Below are positions 27,998 through 36,898 of a DNA stretch of 64,000 nucleotides, piece after piece. Where the stretch lies: NCBI GenBank assembly GCA_030431335.1, contig JAUIJH010000010.1, forward strand, positions 1 to 64,000, written 5' to 3'. This DNA comes from Alphaproteobacteria bacterium. Lineage in GTDB: Bacteria; Pseudomonadota; Alphaproteobacteria; Rhizobiales; Amorphaceae. The first letter of the stretch is position 1; every line of letters begins with the position of its first letter. The position numbers were made by a program, and so were the translations under genes. The notes under the pieces are model-generated. The model was not told where the DNA came from. It made no database searches and saw only the letters and a program-made list of their open reading frames with translations.

Positions 27998-28095
27998 GCG
28001 CGGCCGCGCAGCGCACCCGCCTTGTGAACAGCCCGACAGGTCGCTTAGACGAAGGGCGGTCCGTTGAGACCACTGGCCAATCAGAAGGGCAAACG

Positions 28096-29241
28096 ATGTA
28101 CGATCTTATCTTGAAGGGCGGTCGCGTGATCGACCCCGCGTCGGAAATGGACGGGGTCGCCGACGTCGCCTTCGCCGAGGGCAAAGTCGCCGCCGTCGGC
28201 AGCGACCTCGGGGACGCCAAGGACGTCCGCGACGTCTCCGGCAAGATCGTGACGCCCGGCCTCATCGACCTGCACACCCACGTCTATTGGGGCGGCACCT
28301 CGCTCGGCGTCGACGCGCCGACGATCGCGCGGCGCAGCGGCACGACCACGTTCGTCGATGCCGGCAGCGCCGGCGCGGGCAATTTTCACGGGTTCCGCGC
28401 GCACGTGATCCAGCGGACCGAGCCGCGCATCCTCGCCTACGTCAACATTTCCTACGCCGGCATCTTCGGCTTTTCCAAGAACGTGATGGTCGGAGAATGC
28501 GGCGACATGCGCCTCGTCCATCCGCACGAGTGCCTGGAGGCGGCGCGCGAGCATCGCGACATCGTGGTGGGGATCAAGGTGCGGATCGGGGCCAAGGCGG
28601 GCGGTGATTCGGGCATCGCGCCGCTGCATCTGGCGCTGGAGGTGGCCGACGTCCTCGGCCTTCCGGTGATGGCGCACATCGACAACCGGCCGCCGAGCCA
28701 GGAGGAGGTGCTGAGCGTCCTGCGTCCCGGCGACGTGTTGACCCACTGCTTCCGCCCCTGGCCGAACGCGCCCATCGACGCGGCCCGCAACGTCCGCGCC
28801 GAGGTGCTCGCGGCACGCAAACGCGGCGTCTATTTCGACATCGGCCACGGGCAGGGCGGTTTCTCGTTCGATTCGTGCCGGGCCATGCTCGGCGAGGGCA
28901 TCAAGCCCGATGCGATCTCGAGCGACGTCCACACGCTGTGCGTCGACGGTCCGGCGCACGACCTCCTGGCCGTCATGTCGAAATTCCTGGCGCTCGGGAT
29001 GGACCTCACCGATGTGGTCCGCAGCGCGACCGAGAACCCGGCAAAGATCATCCGCCGTCCGGAGCTGGGGTCGCTCCAGGCCGGCACGCCGGGAGACGCG
29101 ACGGTGATCGACGTCCGCGACGAGGCGATCGAGCATGTCGACGTCGTCGGCGAGGTGCTGCGGGCGCAAACGCGGCTGGCGAGCGCCGGCACGGTGATCG
29201 GCGGCAAGTGGTGGGCCGACGCGGCGGCGCCGGCCCCGTAA
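28096..29241 (+). CDS. Amidohydrolase/deacetylase-type metallohydrolase
   Basis: 381 residues. The amidohydrolase-superfamily ligands are all present: His60-Thr-His62, Lys161 (probably carbamylated, in VVGIKVRIGAKAGG), His194, His217 and Asp277 in ISSDVHT. The N-terminal MYDLILKGGRVIDPASEMDG and TPGLIDLHTHVYWG place it in the deacetylase subgroup that includes Agrobacterium Atu3266; I recall esters of alpha-hydroxy acids and N-acyl compounds as substrates there. Two divalent metals expected, cytoplasmic. It follows the enolase-family gene and may deacylate the same class of compound. Confidence 0.85.
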   Translation: MYDLILKGGRVIDPASEMDGVADVAFAEGKVAAVGSDLGDAKDVRDVSGKIVTPGLIDLHTHVYWGGTSLGVDAPTIARRSGTTTFVDAGSAGAGNFHGFRAHVIQRTEPRILAYVNISYAGIFGFSKNVMVGECGDMRLVHPHECLEAAREHRDIVVGIKVRIGAKAGGDSGIAPLHLALEVADVLGLPVMAHIDNRPPSQEEVLSVLRPGDVLTHCFRPWPNAPIDAARNVRAEVLAARKRGVYFDIGHGQGGFSFDSCRAMLGEGIKPDAISSDVHTLCVDGPAHDLLAVMSKFLALGMDLTDVVRSATENPAKIIRRPELGSLQAGTPGDATVIDVRDEAIEHVDVVGEVLRAQTRLASAGTVIGGKWWADAAAPAP

Positions 29242-29248
29242 GGAGGTC

Positions 29249-30262
29249 TCAGCCTGCCACCGCCGCTCCTCCGACGTGGTGGCAGGCGACGCGGCGACCG
29301 GGTGTCGTCGGCAGGAGTTCCGGCATCGTGCTGCAGATGTCGGTGCGCTTCGGGCAGCGGTCCTGGAACGGGCAGCCTTCGAGCGCGCGGAAGCGGCTCG
29401 GCGGCTCGCCGCGCTCCAGCGTGCCCGTCACGCGGCTTGCCGGATCGATGCGCGGGACGGCGGCGATCAGCACCTGCGTATAGGGGTGCTGCGGATCGGC
29501 GAACAGCGCCGGCCCGTCGCCGATCTCCACCACGTGGCCCATGTAGAGGACGGCCACGCGGTCGCTGATCTTCGCCACCACGCCGAGGTCGTGGGAGATG
29601 AACATCATCGTCAGGCCGAGGCGCGACTTGAGATCGGCGAGGAGATTGAGCACCTGCGCCTGGATCGACACGTCGAGCGCCGACACAGGCTCGTCGGCGA
29701 TGATGACATCGGGCGTCGGCAGGATGGCGCGGGCGATGCCGACGCGCTGGCGCTGGCCGCCGGATAGCTCGTGCGGGTAGCGGCTGGCGAACGAGGGGTT
29801 GAGCCCCACCTGCGTCAGCGCTTCGCCGACCATCTCCTTGCGGACCTTCGCATTGTCGAAGATGCGGTGGATGTCGCCCGTCTCGGCCACGCTGTCCTCG
29901 ACCGAGCGACGCGGATTGAGCGAGGCGTAAGGATCCTGGAACACCATCCGGAGCTTCAGCCGCGCGGCCTTCAGCGCCGCGCCCCGCCGCTCGATGAGGT
30001 CGGTCCCACCGAAGCGGATTTCGCCTTCGTCGGCCTTTTCGAGCCCCAGGATCATGCGGCCGACCGTGGTCTTGCCGCAGCCCGATTCGCCGACGATGCC
30101 GAGCACCTCGCCGCGAACCACGTCGAGCGAGATGCGATTGACCGCGGTGATGGTGTAGGTCTTGCCCATGCGCCGCGCACGGAACCGCTTGGTAAGATCG
30201 CGCAGTTCCAGGATGGGCCCGGCGACGGGGCGAAGCACGGCGGAGGTCGAAGCGTCAGACAT
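29249..30262 (-). CDS. Peptide-type ABC ATPase (DppF/OppF), importer A
   Basis: 337 residues. Walker A GESGCGKTT, Q-loop MVFQDPYASLNP, signature LSGGQRQRVGIARAI, Walker B VIIADEPVSALD and the switch HDLG are all clear. The C-terminal oligopeptide-ABC domain has the Cys-rich GCPFQDRCPKRTDIC. The ATG at 30262 follows GGGAG by six bases and overlaps the end of the DppD-type gene by eight bases. Last gene of the importer; it ends seven bases from the convergent amidohydrolase gene with no clear terminator between. Confidence 0.95.
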   Translation of the reverse strand: MSDASTSAVLRPVAGPILELRDLTKRFRARRMGKTYTITAVNRISLDVVRGEVLGIVGESGCGKTTVGRMILGLEKADEGEIRFGGTDLIERRGAALKAARLKLRMVFQDPYASLNPRRSVEDSVAETGDIHRIFDNAKVRKEMVGEALTQVGLNPSFASRYPHELSGGQRQRVGIARAILPTPDVIIADEPVSALDVSIQAQVLNLLADLKSRLGLTMMFISHDLGVVAKISDRVAVLYMGHVVEIGDGPALFADPQHPYTQVLIAAVPRIDPASRVTGTLERGEPPSRFRALEGCPFQDRCPKRTDICSTMPELLPTTPGRRVACHHVGGAAVAG

Positions 30263-31223
30263 GGGCCACTCCCATATTGAGGGGGAAGTGGCAGAACGCG
30301 GTGTGTTCGCCAACTCGGACCAGCGGCACCAGGCCGTCGCGGCAGGGCTCGCCCGCATATTGGCAGCGTGGCGAGAAGGGGCAGCCCGAAGTCACCTCGT
30401 CGGGTCGCGGGGCCTGTCCCGGGATGGTGACGAGCGGGGCGTGTCCGGTCGAGGGGTCGGGGACGCAGGCCATCAACCCCGCCGTATAGGGATGGAGCGG
30501 GGCCGAAAAGATCGTCCCCACGCTGCCGGTCTCGACGATCTGGCCGGCGTACATCACCGCCACCCGATCCGCGAGCTGGGAGACCACCCCGAGGTCGTGG
30601 GTGATGAAGAGAACGCCCATGCGCAGGCGGTCGCACAGGTCACGGATGAGGCCGAGGATCTGGAGCTGGACCGTCACGTCGAGCGCGGTGGTCGGCTCGT
30701 CGGCGATCAGCACCTTGGGGCGGCAGGCCAGCGCGATGGCGATCATCACGCGCTGGCGCATCCCGCCTGACAGCTCGTGCGGGTAGGCTCCCTGCTGGAG
30801 GCTGGCGTCGGGGAGGCGGACGAGGTCCATCAGCTCCCGCGTCCGCGCGTTCACGTCGGCCTCCGGGTCGTGCACCTTGATGGCTTCGGCGATCTGGTCG
30901 CCGATCCGCCGGACAGGATTGAGCGAGGTCATCGGCTCCTGAAAGATCATCGCGACGTCGCCGTTGCCCTTGCGCACGCGCTCGTAGGGCGTCGCGTCGG
31001 TGATGTCGGCGCCGTCGATGGCGATGCGCCCGGACGTGACGCGGGTGCCGGGCTTCTCCAGAAGCCCCATGACGGCGAGCGAGGTCATGGACTTGCCCGA
31101 GCCCGATTCGCCGACGAGGCCGAGAATCTCGCCCGGTTCGATCCGGAACGAGACGCCGCGGACGATGTCGAGCGCGCCGCGAGGGGTCCCCACAGAGACG
31201 ACGAGGTCTTCGACCACAAGCAT
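30255..31223 (-). CDS. Peptide-type ABC ATPase (DppD/OppD), importer A
   Basis: 322 residues. Walker [10 protein letters not shown]-loop [12 protein letters not shown], signature [15 protein letters not shown] (the GM variant typical of DppD), Walker [13 protein letters not shown], switch ITHDLG, and the C-terminal domain with [15 protein letters not shown]. Works as a pair with the DppF-type subunit. Starts four bases after the DppC-type stop. Confidence 0.95.
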   Translation of the reverse strand: MLVVEDLVVSVGTPRGALDIVRGVSFRIEPGEILGLVGESGSGKSMTSLAVMGLLEKPGTRVTSGRIAIDGADITDATPYERVRKGNGDVAMIFQEPMTSLNPVRRIGDQIAEAIKVHDPEADVNARTRELMDLVRLPDASLQQGAYPHELSGGMRQRVMIAIALACRPKVLIADEPTTALDVTVQLQILGLIRDLCDRLRMGVLFITHDLGVVSQLADRVAVMYAGQIVETGSVGTIFSAPLHPYTAGLMACVPDPSTGHAPLVTIPGQAPRPDEVTSGCPFSPRCQYAGEPCRDGLVPLVRVGEHTAFCHFPLNMGVAHV

Positions 31224-31226
31224 CGG

Positions 31227-32090
31227 CTACATCCTCTTCCGGCTGCCCATGGCCTCGCGGAAGCGCGGGTCCATGTGGTCGCGCAGCGCGTCGCCGGTGA
31301 GGTTGAGGGAGAAGGCGGTGAGCGCGATCATCATACCGGGAAAGAACAGGAGCCAGGGGGCGCGGGTGATGTAGAGGCGTGATTCGGCGAGCATGTTGCC
31401 CCAGCTGGGAATATCCGGCGGCGTGCCGAGGCCGAGGAAGTCGAGCGAGGCGGCGCCGAGCTGGGCGAACGCGAACACGAAGCTCGCCTGCACCAGAAGG
31501 GGCGAGATCATGTTGGGCAGGATGTGCTTGCGGATGGTCCAGATCGTGCCCGCACCCATCGACTGCGCCGCTTCCACGTAGGTCTCCTCGCGCAGCCGCA
31601 GCGCCACGCCGTAGACGATACGGGCGGTGGTGGTGAGGTAGACGACGCCGATGGCGAGGATCGCGTTGGCGACGCCCCGGCCGAGGATGACGATGAGGCC
31701 GAGCGCCAGGAGAAGCGAGGGGAAGGCCATCAACACGTCGACACCGCGCATGAGAACGCGGCCGATCTTCGGGTAGAGCGCCGAGACCACGCCGATGGGC
31801 ACGCCCGTCATCAGCGCGAAGCCGACCACGCCGATGCCGATGAGGAGGGCGAGGCGGGCGCCGTAGACGACGCGCGAGAAGGTGTCACGCCCGAAATGGT
31901 CGGTGCCGAACCAGTGCTCCGCATTGGGCGGCACGAGGCGGTTGAGCGAATCGATCTCGAGCGGCGCGTAGGGCGCGATCAGCGGCGAGGCGAGCGCGAA
32001 GACGATCACCACCAGGAGGAACACGAGCCCGAACGCGGTGAGCGGGCGGGCCGACGCCGCACCGAAAACGCCCTGAAGTGTCGCGGTCAT
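31227..32090 (-). CDS. Peptide-type ABC permease (DppC/OppC), importer A
   Basis: 287 residues, about six hydrophobic segments. NAEHWFGTDHFGRDTFSRVVYGARLALLIG is the conserved DppC N-terminal block and EAAQSMGAGTIWTIRKHILPNMISPLLV is the EAA loop. The ATG overlaps the DppB-type stop (ATGA). The substrate could be a peptide, an opine, a glycoside or another amine; this family is broad. Confidence 0.94.
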   Translation of the reverse strand: MTATLQGVFGAASARPLTAFGLVFLLVVIVFALASPLIAPYAPLEIDSLNRLVPPNAEHWFGTDHFGRDTFSRVVYGARLALLIGIGVVGFALMTGVPIGVVSALYPKIGRVLMRGVDVLMAFPSLLLALGLIVILGRGVANAILAIGVVYLTTTARIVYGVALRLREETYVEAAQSMGAGTIWTIRKHILPNMISPLLVQASFVFAFAQLGAASLDFLGLGTPPDIPSWGNMLAESRLYITRAPWLLFFPGMMIALTAFSLNLTGDALRDHMDPRFREAMGSRKRM

Positions 32091-33034
32091 TCCAGTTCAA
32101 CCCGTGGATCGAGGAAGCGGTACGAGATGTCCACCAGGAGATTGAGGACGAGATAGAGACACACGATGACGAGGATGACCCCCTGGATGACGGGATAGTC
32201 CCGCCGCAGAATGGATTGGACGACCGTCCGCCCGATGCCGGGCAGCGCGAACACGGTCTCGGTGACCACCGCTTCGGAGATCAGCGCCGCGAAGGTGAAG
32301 CCGAACGCCGACACCACCACCAGGAGCGCGTTGCGCAGGATATGCCGCAGCGTGACCTGGCGCGGGCTGATCCCTTTGGCGCGGGCCGTGCGCACGTAGT
32401 CCTCTTTGGAGACGTCGAGCATGCTTGCCCGGGTCAGCCGCAGGATGAGGGCCGCGTTGGGTGTCGCGAGCGCAAGGCTCGGAAGGATGAGGTAGCGCAG
32501 GTTGGCAAGACCCCCTTCCTCGAAGATGGAGGGGTAGCCCGACGAGGGCAGCCAGCCGAGCTGCGCGGCGAAGACGAGAATGAGATAGAGCCCGACCCAG
32601 AAGGTCGGGATCGAGGCGAGCAGCATCGCAAGGCCGGACAGGCCCTGGTCGAGCCAGCTTCCCCGCCGCATCGCGGCGATCACGCCGACCGGGACGCCGA
32701 TGAGGACGACCCAGACCATGGTGATCGACGCGAGCAGGATGCTGGTCTGCGCCCCGTCGGCGATGACGCTGGTGACCGGCTCGTCGAAGAAGATCGAGCG
32801 GCCGAGGTCGCCCTGAAGAGCGCTGCCCGCCCAGTAGAAATACTGGACGAACAGCGGCTCATCGAGGCCCAGCCGGGTTCGCAGCGCCGCCACCTGGTCG
32901 GGCGTTGCCGCGTCGCCGAGCATCACCGCCGCCGGCTCGCCGGGAATCAGGTGGATGAAGATGAAGATGAGAACGGATGCGGCAACCAGCGTCGCCAGCG
33001 CCGCAGCCGTTCGCTTCAAGATGTAGCCCCACAT
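32087..33034 (-). CDS. Peptide-type ABC permease (DppB/OppB), importer A
   Basis: 315 residues. The N-terminal MWGYILKRTAAALATLVAASVLIFIFIHLIPGEPA is the standard DppB start. The EAA-like loop is YVRTARAKGISPRQVTLRHILRNALL, and FALPGIGRTVVQSILRRDYPVIQG is the conserved C-terminal block. Starts 30 bases after the binding-protein stop; unlike importer B there is no stem-loop in that gap. Confidence 0.94.
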   Translation of the reverse strand: MWGYILKRTAAALATLVAASVLIFIFIHLIPGEPAAVMLGDAATPDQVAALRTRLGLDEPLFVQYFYWAGSALQGDLGRSIFFDEPVTSVIADGAQTSILLASITMVWVVLIGVPVGVIAAMRRGSWLDQGLSGLAMLLASIPTFWVGLYLILVFAAQLGWLPSSGYPSIFEEGGLANLRYLILPSLALATPNAALILRLTRASMLDVSKEDYVRTARAKGISPRQVTLRHILRNALLVVVSAFGFTFAALISEAVVTETVFALPGIGRTVVQSILRRDYPVIQGVILVIVCLYLVLNLLVDISYRFLDPRVELE

Positions 33035-33064
33035 CGGCAGGTCAGTTCCTGAGTGCTGGGTGGG

Positions 33065-34621
33065 CTACTTCGTGGCTCCCCAGAAGTAGGGGAACGCGGG
33101 GGCACGATCCCACGTCGTCTTGAGCTGAGGCGAGCCGATGTCGAAGGAGAACACGTCGCCGACCTTCACGGCCGGGATCTGCTCGTAGACGAGGGCCTGG
33201 GTGGTCGCCCACGCCTCCTGGCGCTCCGCGAGGTCGGACGTGCCGACGAGCTTGGCGAGATCCGCGTTGCGCTCTTCGCTCGTCCACCAGCCGGGATAGC
33301 TCGCGTTCATGAAGGTGAGGAGCACCGGGTCCGGCGAGGGGCCGTGGTGCGTCATGAACATGTCCCAGGACTGCGGCTCACCGCGCTCTTTGAGGAGCGT
33401 GGCCCAGTCGGTCACGTTGAGCTCGACGTTGATGCCGGCCCGCGCGAGCTGCTGCTTGAAGACGTTCGCCTGGTCGAAGTGCTGCTGGTAGTTGGTGGAG
33501 ACCAGGAGACGGATCGGCTCGCCCTTGTAGCCCGCTTCCTCGGCCAGGCTCTTCGCCTTTTCGGGGTCGTTCTGGTTGTAGTTCTCGGTGCCCGCCTTGG
33601 AGTACCAGACGTTGCCTTCGGGGAAGATCGAGCCCTCGGCAGAGAACAGCTCTTCGTCGCCGACCGAGATCTGCAGCGCTTCAGTCATGTTGAGCGCGGC
33701 GAGCACGGCCTGCCGCAGCTTGTAGTTCCCAGCGAGGATGCCTTCCTTGCTGTTCATGAACATCAGCCCGAAGATCGGCGCGTTGCTGATGTGCGGGGCG
33801 ATCGCCGGGTCGTCCTTCAGGATGCCGTAGAGGTCGCCGGAGATGTACTCGGCATAGTCGTAGTCGCCGGCCTGGACGCCGCTCACGCGGGTGCTGACGT
33901 CACCGACGGGGACGAACTGAAGCGTGTCGATGGTCGCTTCCCTGGCGCCGGCCGAGCCGTCCGCGGGCTCGCTGCGCGAGGCGTAGTCGTCGAACTTCTC
34001 GAGCTCGACGTGGCGGTTGGGCCGCCATTCGACGAACTTGTAGGGGCCGGTGCCGACATAGTTGTCCGGCTTGATCGGCTCGCCGCCGGCCGCCGTCACG
34101 ATGTCGGCCGGATAGATGACCGGGCCGCCGTTGGGGAACGCCAGCAGGCTCTTCCACGCGCCGTTGACCTCGGCGAGCGTGATGGTGACCTCGTTGTCGC
34201 CCGTCGCCTCGATGGAGGCGGCATTCAGCGTCTTGCCGCGCGCGCCGAATTCCTTCCAGCGGCTGAGCGATGCGGCGACGTCCTCGGCCGTCATCGTCTG
34301 GCCGTTGTGGAAGGGGACACCCTCGCGCAGCGTGATGACGATCGTCTTGCCGTCTTCCGACACGGTCTCGCTCTCGGCCAGCATCGGCTGGGGTGCGCCG
34401 GTGCTGTCGAACGCATAGAGCGTCTCGAACATGTTCTGGCCAATGGTGGTCGCCAGCGTCGCGGTGCCCATCTGAACATCGAGGCTGGGCGGCTCGCCGA
34501 TGGTCGCGTACCGCAGCGTCGCCGCTTGCGCATCGGCGGCCGCCAGCGCGCCAACGGACACGGCGGCGAGCAGCGCCGCGCATCCGACGATCAGTGACTT
34601 CGTTTTCCGTCCAGCGTTCAT
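33065..34621 (-). CDS. Peptide-type ABC substrate-binding protein (family 5), importer A
   Basis: 518 residues with a Sec signal (MNAGRKTKSLIVGCAALLAA, cleavage near ADAQA). Family 5 features: PPSLDVQMGTATLATTIGQNMFETLYAFD, ITLREGVPFHNGQTMTAEDVAASLSRW, VGTGPYKFVEWRPN and LRQAVLAALNMTEAL. Start chosen at 34621, after GAGAGAGA; the open frame continuing to 34861 overlaps the SDR gene. Periplasmic or lipid-free receptor. Lies 71 bases after the SDR on the same strand. Confidence 0.93.
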   Translation of the reverse strand: MNAGRKTKSLIVGCAALLAAVSVGALAAADAQAATLRYATIGEPPSLDVQMGTATLATTIGQNMFETLYAFDSTGAPQPMLAESETVSEDGKTIVITLREGVPFHNGQTMTAEDVAASLSRWKEFGARGKTLNAASIEATGDNEVTITLAEVNGAWKSLLAFPNGGPVIYPADIVTAAGGEPIKPDNYVGTGPYKFVEWRPNRHVELEKFDDYASRSEPADGSAGAREATIDTLQFVPVGDVSTRVSGVQAGDYDYAEYISGDLYGILKDDPAIAPHISNAPIFGLMFMNSKEGILAGNYKLRQAVLAALNMTEALQISVGDEELFSAEGSIFPEGNVWYSKAGTENYNQNDPEKAKSLAEEAGYKGEPIRLLVSTNYQQHFDQANVFKQQLARAGINVELNVTDWATLLKERGEPQSWDMFMTHHGPSPDPVLLTFMNASYPGWWTSEERNADLAKLVGTSDLAERQEAWATTQALVYEQIPAVKVGDVFSFDIGSPQLKTTWDRAPAFPYFWGATK

Positions 34622-34692
34622 TCTCTCTCTTCGCTCCCTACTGAGGTTGTTGCGACGATGTTCCGGCGTGCCTTTGCAAGTCTCTTGCCTCG

Positions 34693-35472
34693 TCAGCACG
34701 TGGTGCCACCGTCGATCGCGATCGACGCGCCCGTCATGAACCGCGAGGCGTCCGACGCGAGGTAGACCGCGAGGGGGCCGAGATCCTCGGGATCTCCTGC
34801 GCGCCCAAGCGGGATATTGCGAACTGCCGCTTCGATGATTTCCGGCTTTTCCTTGGCCCACCGCTGATTCGGCGCGGTCATGAAGAGGCCGGGACAGATG
34901 GCGTTCACGGTGATGCCGTGCGGCGCCCAGTCGACCGCGACGGCGCGCGTGAACTGGACCAGCGCGGCCTTGGCGGTCTCATAATGCCGCCCGCCGATGC
35001 CGCGGCCCACCCGCGACGCGTTGCTCGACGCGACGTTGATGATGCGCCCGCCGCGCCCGGCGGCGATCATCGCCGCGCCGATCACGCGCGTGGTGACGGC
35101 GGCGGCCGTGAGGTTGAGGTCCATCAACCGGCGCCAGCTCTCCAGCGTCTGCGCCTCGACCGGCACATTCTCGCGCCGTCCGCCGACATTGTTCACCAGG
35201 ATGTCGATGCCGCCGGTCTCGGCCAGCGCGCGTTCGCAGGTGGCCTCGGCCGTCTCGGGGATCGCGATGTCGGCGGGGAACGTCCACACCTGCCGGCCAA
35301 ACGCGCGGATCGCGGCGGCGGTCGCATCGAGATCGTCCGAGGGCCGGGCAAGGAGGGCAATGTCCGCGCCCGCGTCGGCGAGCGCGAGAGCCATTTCGCG
35401 CCCGAGGCCGCGGCTCCCGCCAGTTACGAGGGCACGCTTGCCGTCAAGGCGAAACCGGTCGAGTACGCTCAC
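34693..35472 (-). CDS. Short-chain dehydrogenase/reductase
   Basis: 259 residues with the full SDR set: TGGSRGLG cofactor loop, NNVGG, catalytic Ser in NVASSNASR, HYETAK (Tyr and Lys) and C-terminal IDGGTTC. GTG start with AAGGAG five bases upstream. It lies between the BhcC-like aldolase gene (111 bases upstream) and importer A on the same strand, so it may act on the same compound. The substrate cannot be read from the sequence. Confidence 0.9.
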   Translation of the reverse strand: MSVLDRFRLDGKRALVTGGSRGLGREMALALADAGADIALLARPSDDLDATAAAIRAFGRQVWTFPADIAIPETAEATCERALAETGGIDILVNNVGGRRENVPVEAQTLESWRRLMDLNLTAAAVTTRVIGAAMIAAGRGGRIINVASSNASRVGRGIGGRHYETAKAALVQFTRAVAVDWAPHGITVNAICPGLFMTAPNQRWAKEKPEIIEAAVRNIPLGRAGDPEDLGPLAVYLASDASRFMTGASIAIDGGTTC

Positions 35473-35583
35473 ACCATCTCCTTGTTTGTCGCTCGGCGCG
35501 CGGTGCGGCGCCCGAGCGGTCTTTGTCGCATACCACGACGAATGGCCGGTCCTGTCCAGTGAGGCCGACTCATTCGCCCTGCC

Positions 35584-36747
35584 TCAGTACGCCTTTCCGC
35601 GCGCTGAAACCGGCCAAAGCGCATCGACCCTGCCGTTGCGCACGCCGACATACCAATCGTGGATATTACAGGTCGGGTCGCAGTGACCGGGCACCAGCCG
35701 CAGCTTGTCGTTGATTTTCAGGGTGTTGTTCGGGTCGGCGATCGTCCCGTGCTCGTCGGAGCATTGCGCATAGACGATGTCGTCGCGCCCGTAGACGGTC
35801 GGCAGCCCGCTATCGACGGACTGCACCTTGAGGCCGGCGTCGCACACGGCCATGCCGGGCCGCGCCGTGCTCATGATGCTTGTGAGGATGAAGAGCGCGT
35901 TCTCCCATTCGCCCTCGTCGATGCGCGCGCCGTTCTCATCGCGAATGCGCCCGTAGGCGGCGTCCATGAAGGCGTAGGAGCCGCACTGCAGCTCGTTGTA
36001 GACGCCCGATCCGCTCTCGAAATAGTACGAGCCGGTGCCCCCTCCCGTGACGAGAGCGGGCGCGAGCCCGGCGGCCTCCAGCGCGGCCACCGTCGCCTTG
36101 ACGATGGCGATCGCCTCGTCGAGCTTCGCCTTGCGGCCGCTGTACGCCTCGATGTGCTGCATCGCGCCTTGATAGGCCTGAATGCCGCCGAAAGACAGGC
36201 CGGGTGCCAAATCGATGGCCTGGGCGATGGCGACCGCCTCGGCAGGCGTGGCGACGCCGCAGCGGTTGGCGCCGCAATCGATTTCCACCAGGCACTCGAT
36301 CGTCACGCCGTGGCGCGTCGCGGCGGCCGACAGCTCGCCGACGTTGGCAAGGTCGTCCACGCAAACGATGACCCGGGTCCCGGACAGGATGAGACGCGCC
36401 AGACGGTCGATCTTCGCCGGGTCGCGCACTTCGTTGGACAGGAGGATGTCGTCGATCCCGCCGCGCGCGAAGGCTTCCGCCTCGGAGACCTTCTGACAGC
36501 AAATGCCCTGCGCGCCGCCGATCTGGAGCTGGAGGCGGGCAATGTCGACGGACTTGTGCATCTTGCCGTGGACCCGCAGCCCCATGCCGCGTTCGCGGAC
36601 ATAGGCGCCCATCTTGCGGATGTTCCGTTCCAGTGCGTCGAGATCCAGAACGAGGCACGGCGTCTGGATCGCGGCCTCCTCCATCCCCGGCAGCGCGGGC
36701 ACGTCGTAGCCGACCTCGAGGCCGGATGTGTCGGTTGGGCTGTTCAT
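35584..36747 (-). CDS. bhcC: BhcC-like beta-hydroxyaspartate aldolase (DSD1/D-threonine aldolase family)
   Basis: 387 residues, the same length as Paracoccus 3-hydroxy-D-aspartate aldolase (BhcC), which splits or forms 3-hydroxyaspartate from glyoxylate and glycine with PLP and a divalent metal. From memory, long stretches agree with that enzyme: EVGYDVPALPGM, CCQKVSEAEAFARGGI, IQAYQGAMQH, GGGTGSYYFESGSG, YNELQCGSYAFMDA and LVPGHCDPTC. Lys62 in VHGKMHKS is the PLP lysine; His355 and Asp357 are the expected metal ligands. The other genes of the beta-hydroxyaspartate cycle (bhcA, bhcB, bhcD) are not in this window. A D-threonine or related D-3-hydroxyamino-acid aldolase is the alternative. Confidence 0.85.
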   Translation of the reverse strand: MNSPTDTSGLEVGYDVPALPGMEEAAIQTPCLVLDLDALERNIRKMGAYVRERGMGLRVHGKMHKSVDIARLQLQIGGAQGICCQKVSEAEAFARGGIDDILLSNEVRDPAKIDRLARLILSGTRVIVCVDDLANVGELSAAATRHGVTIECLVEIDCGANRCGVATPAEAVAIAQAIDLAPGLSFGGIQAYQGAMQHIEAYSGRKAKLDEAIAIVKATVAALEAAGLAPALVTGGGTGSYYFESGSGVYNELQCGSYAFMDAAYGRIRDENGARIDEGEWENALFILTSIMSTARPGMAVCDAGLKVQSVDSGLPTVYGRDDIVYAQCSDEHGTIADPNNTLKINDKLRLVPGHCDPTCNIHDWYVGVRNGRVDALWPVSARGKAY

Positions 36748-36789
36748 GGACGATGGCTAAGCCACGCCCGTCCGGGCTGCGCAAGCGCC

Positions 36790-36799
36790 AAAATAGACG
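36790..36799. promoter_or_regulatory. Half-site like the 40692-40712 operator, before the bhcC-like gene
   Basis: AAAATAGACG lies 43 bases before the bhcC-like start and equals the reverse complement of CGTCTATTTT at 40701-40710 inside the FAH/GntR operator. A 10-base match of AT-rich sequence in GC-rich DNA is unlikely by chance but only a half-site is present. A separate imperfect palindrome (CCGAAA-ATA-TTTCGG, 36854-36868) lies further upstream in the same 151-base gap. Confidence 0.35.
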
Positions 36800-36898
36800 C
36801 TCCCCGGACATCGCATGCCCAAAACTCTCCGCACGCGCCGGCGCGCATGGTCCCCGAAAATATTTCGGAAGGGTTCCGCGTCGGGGCCGGCACGGGCA

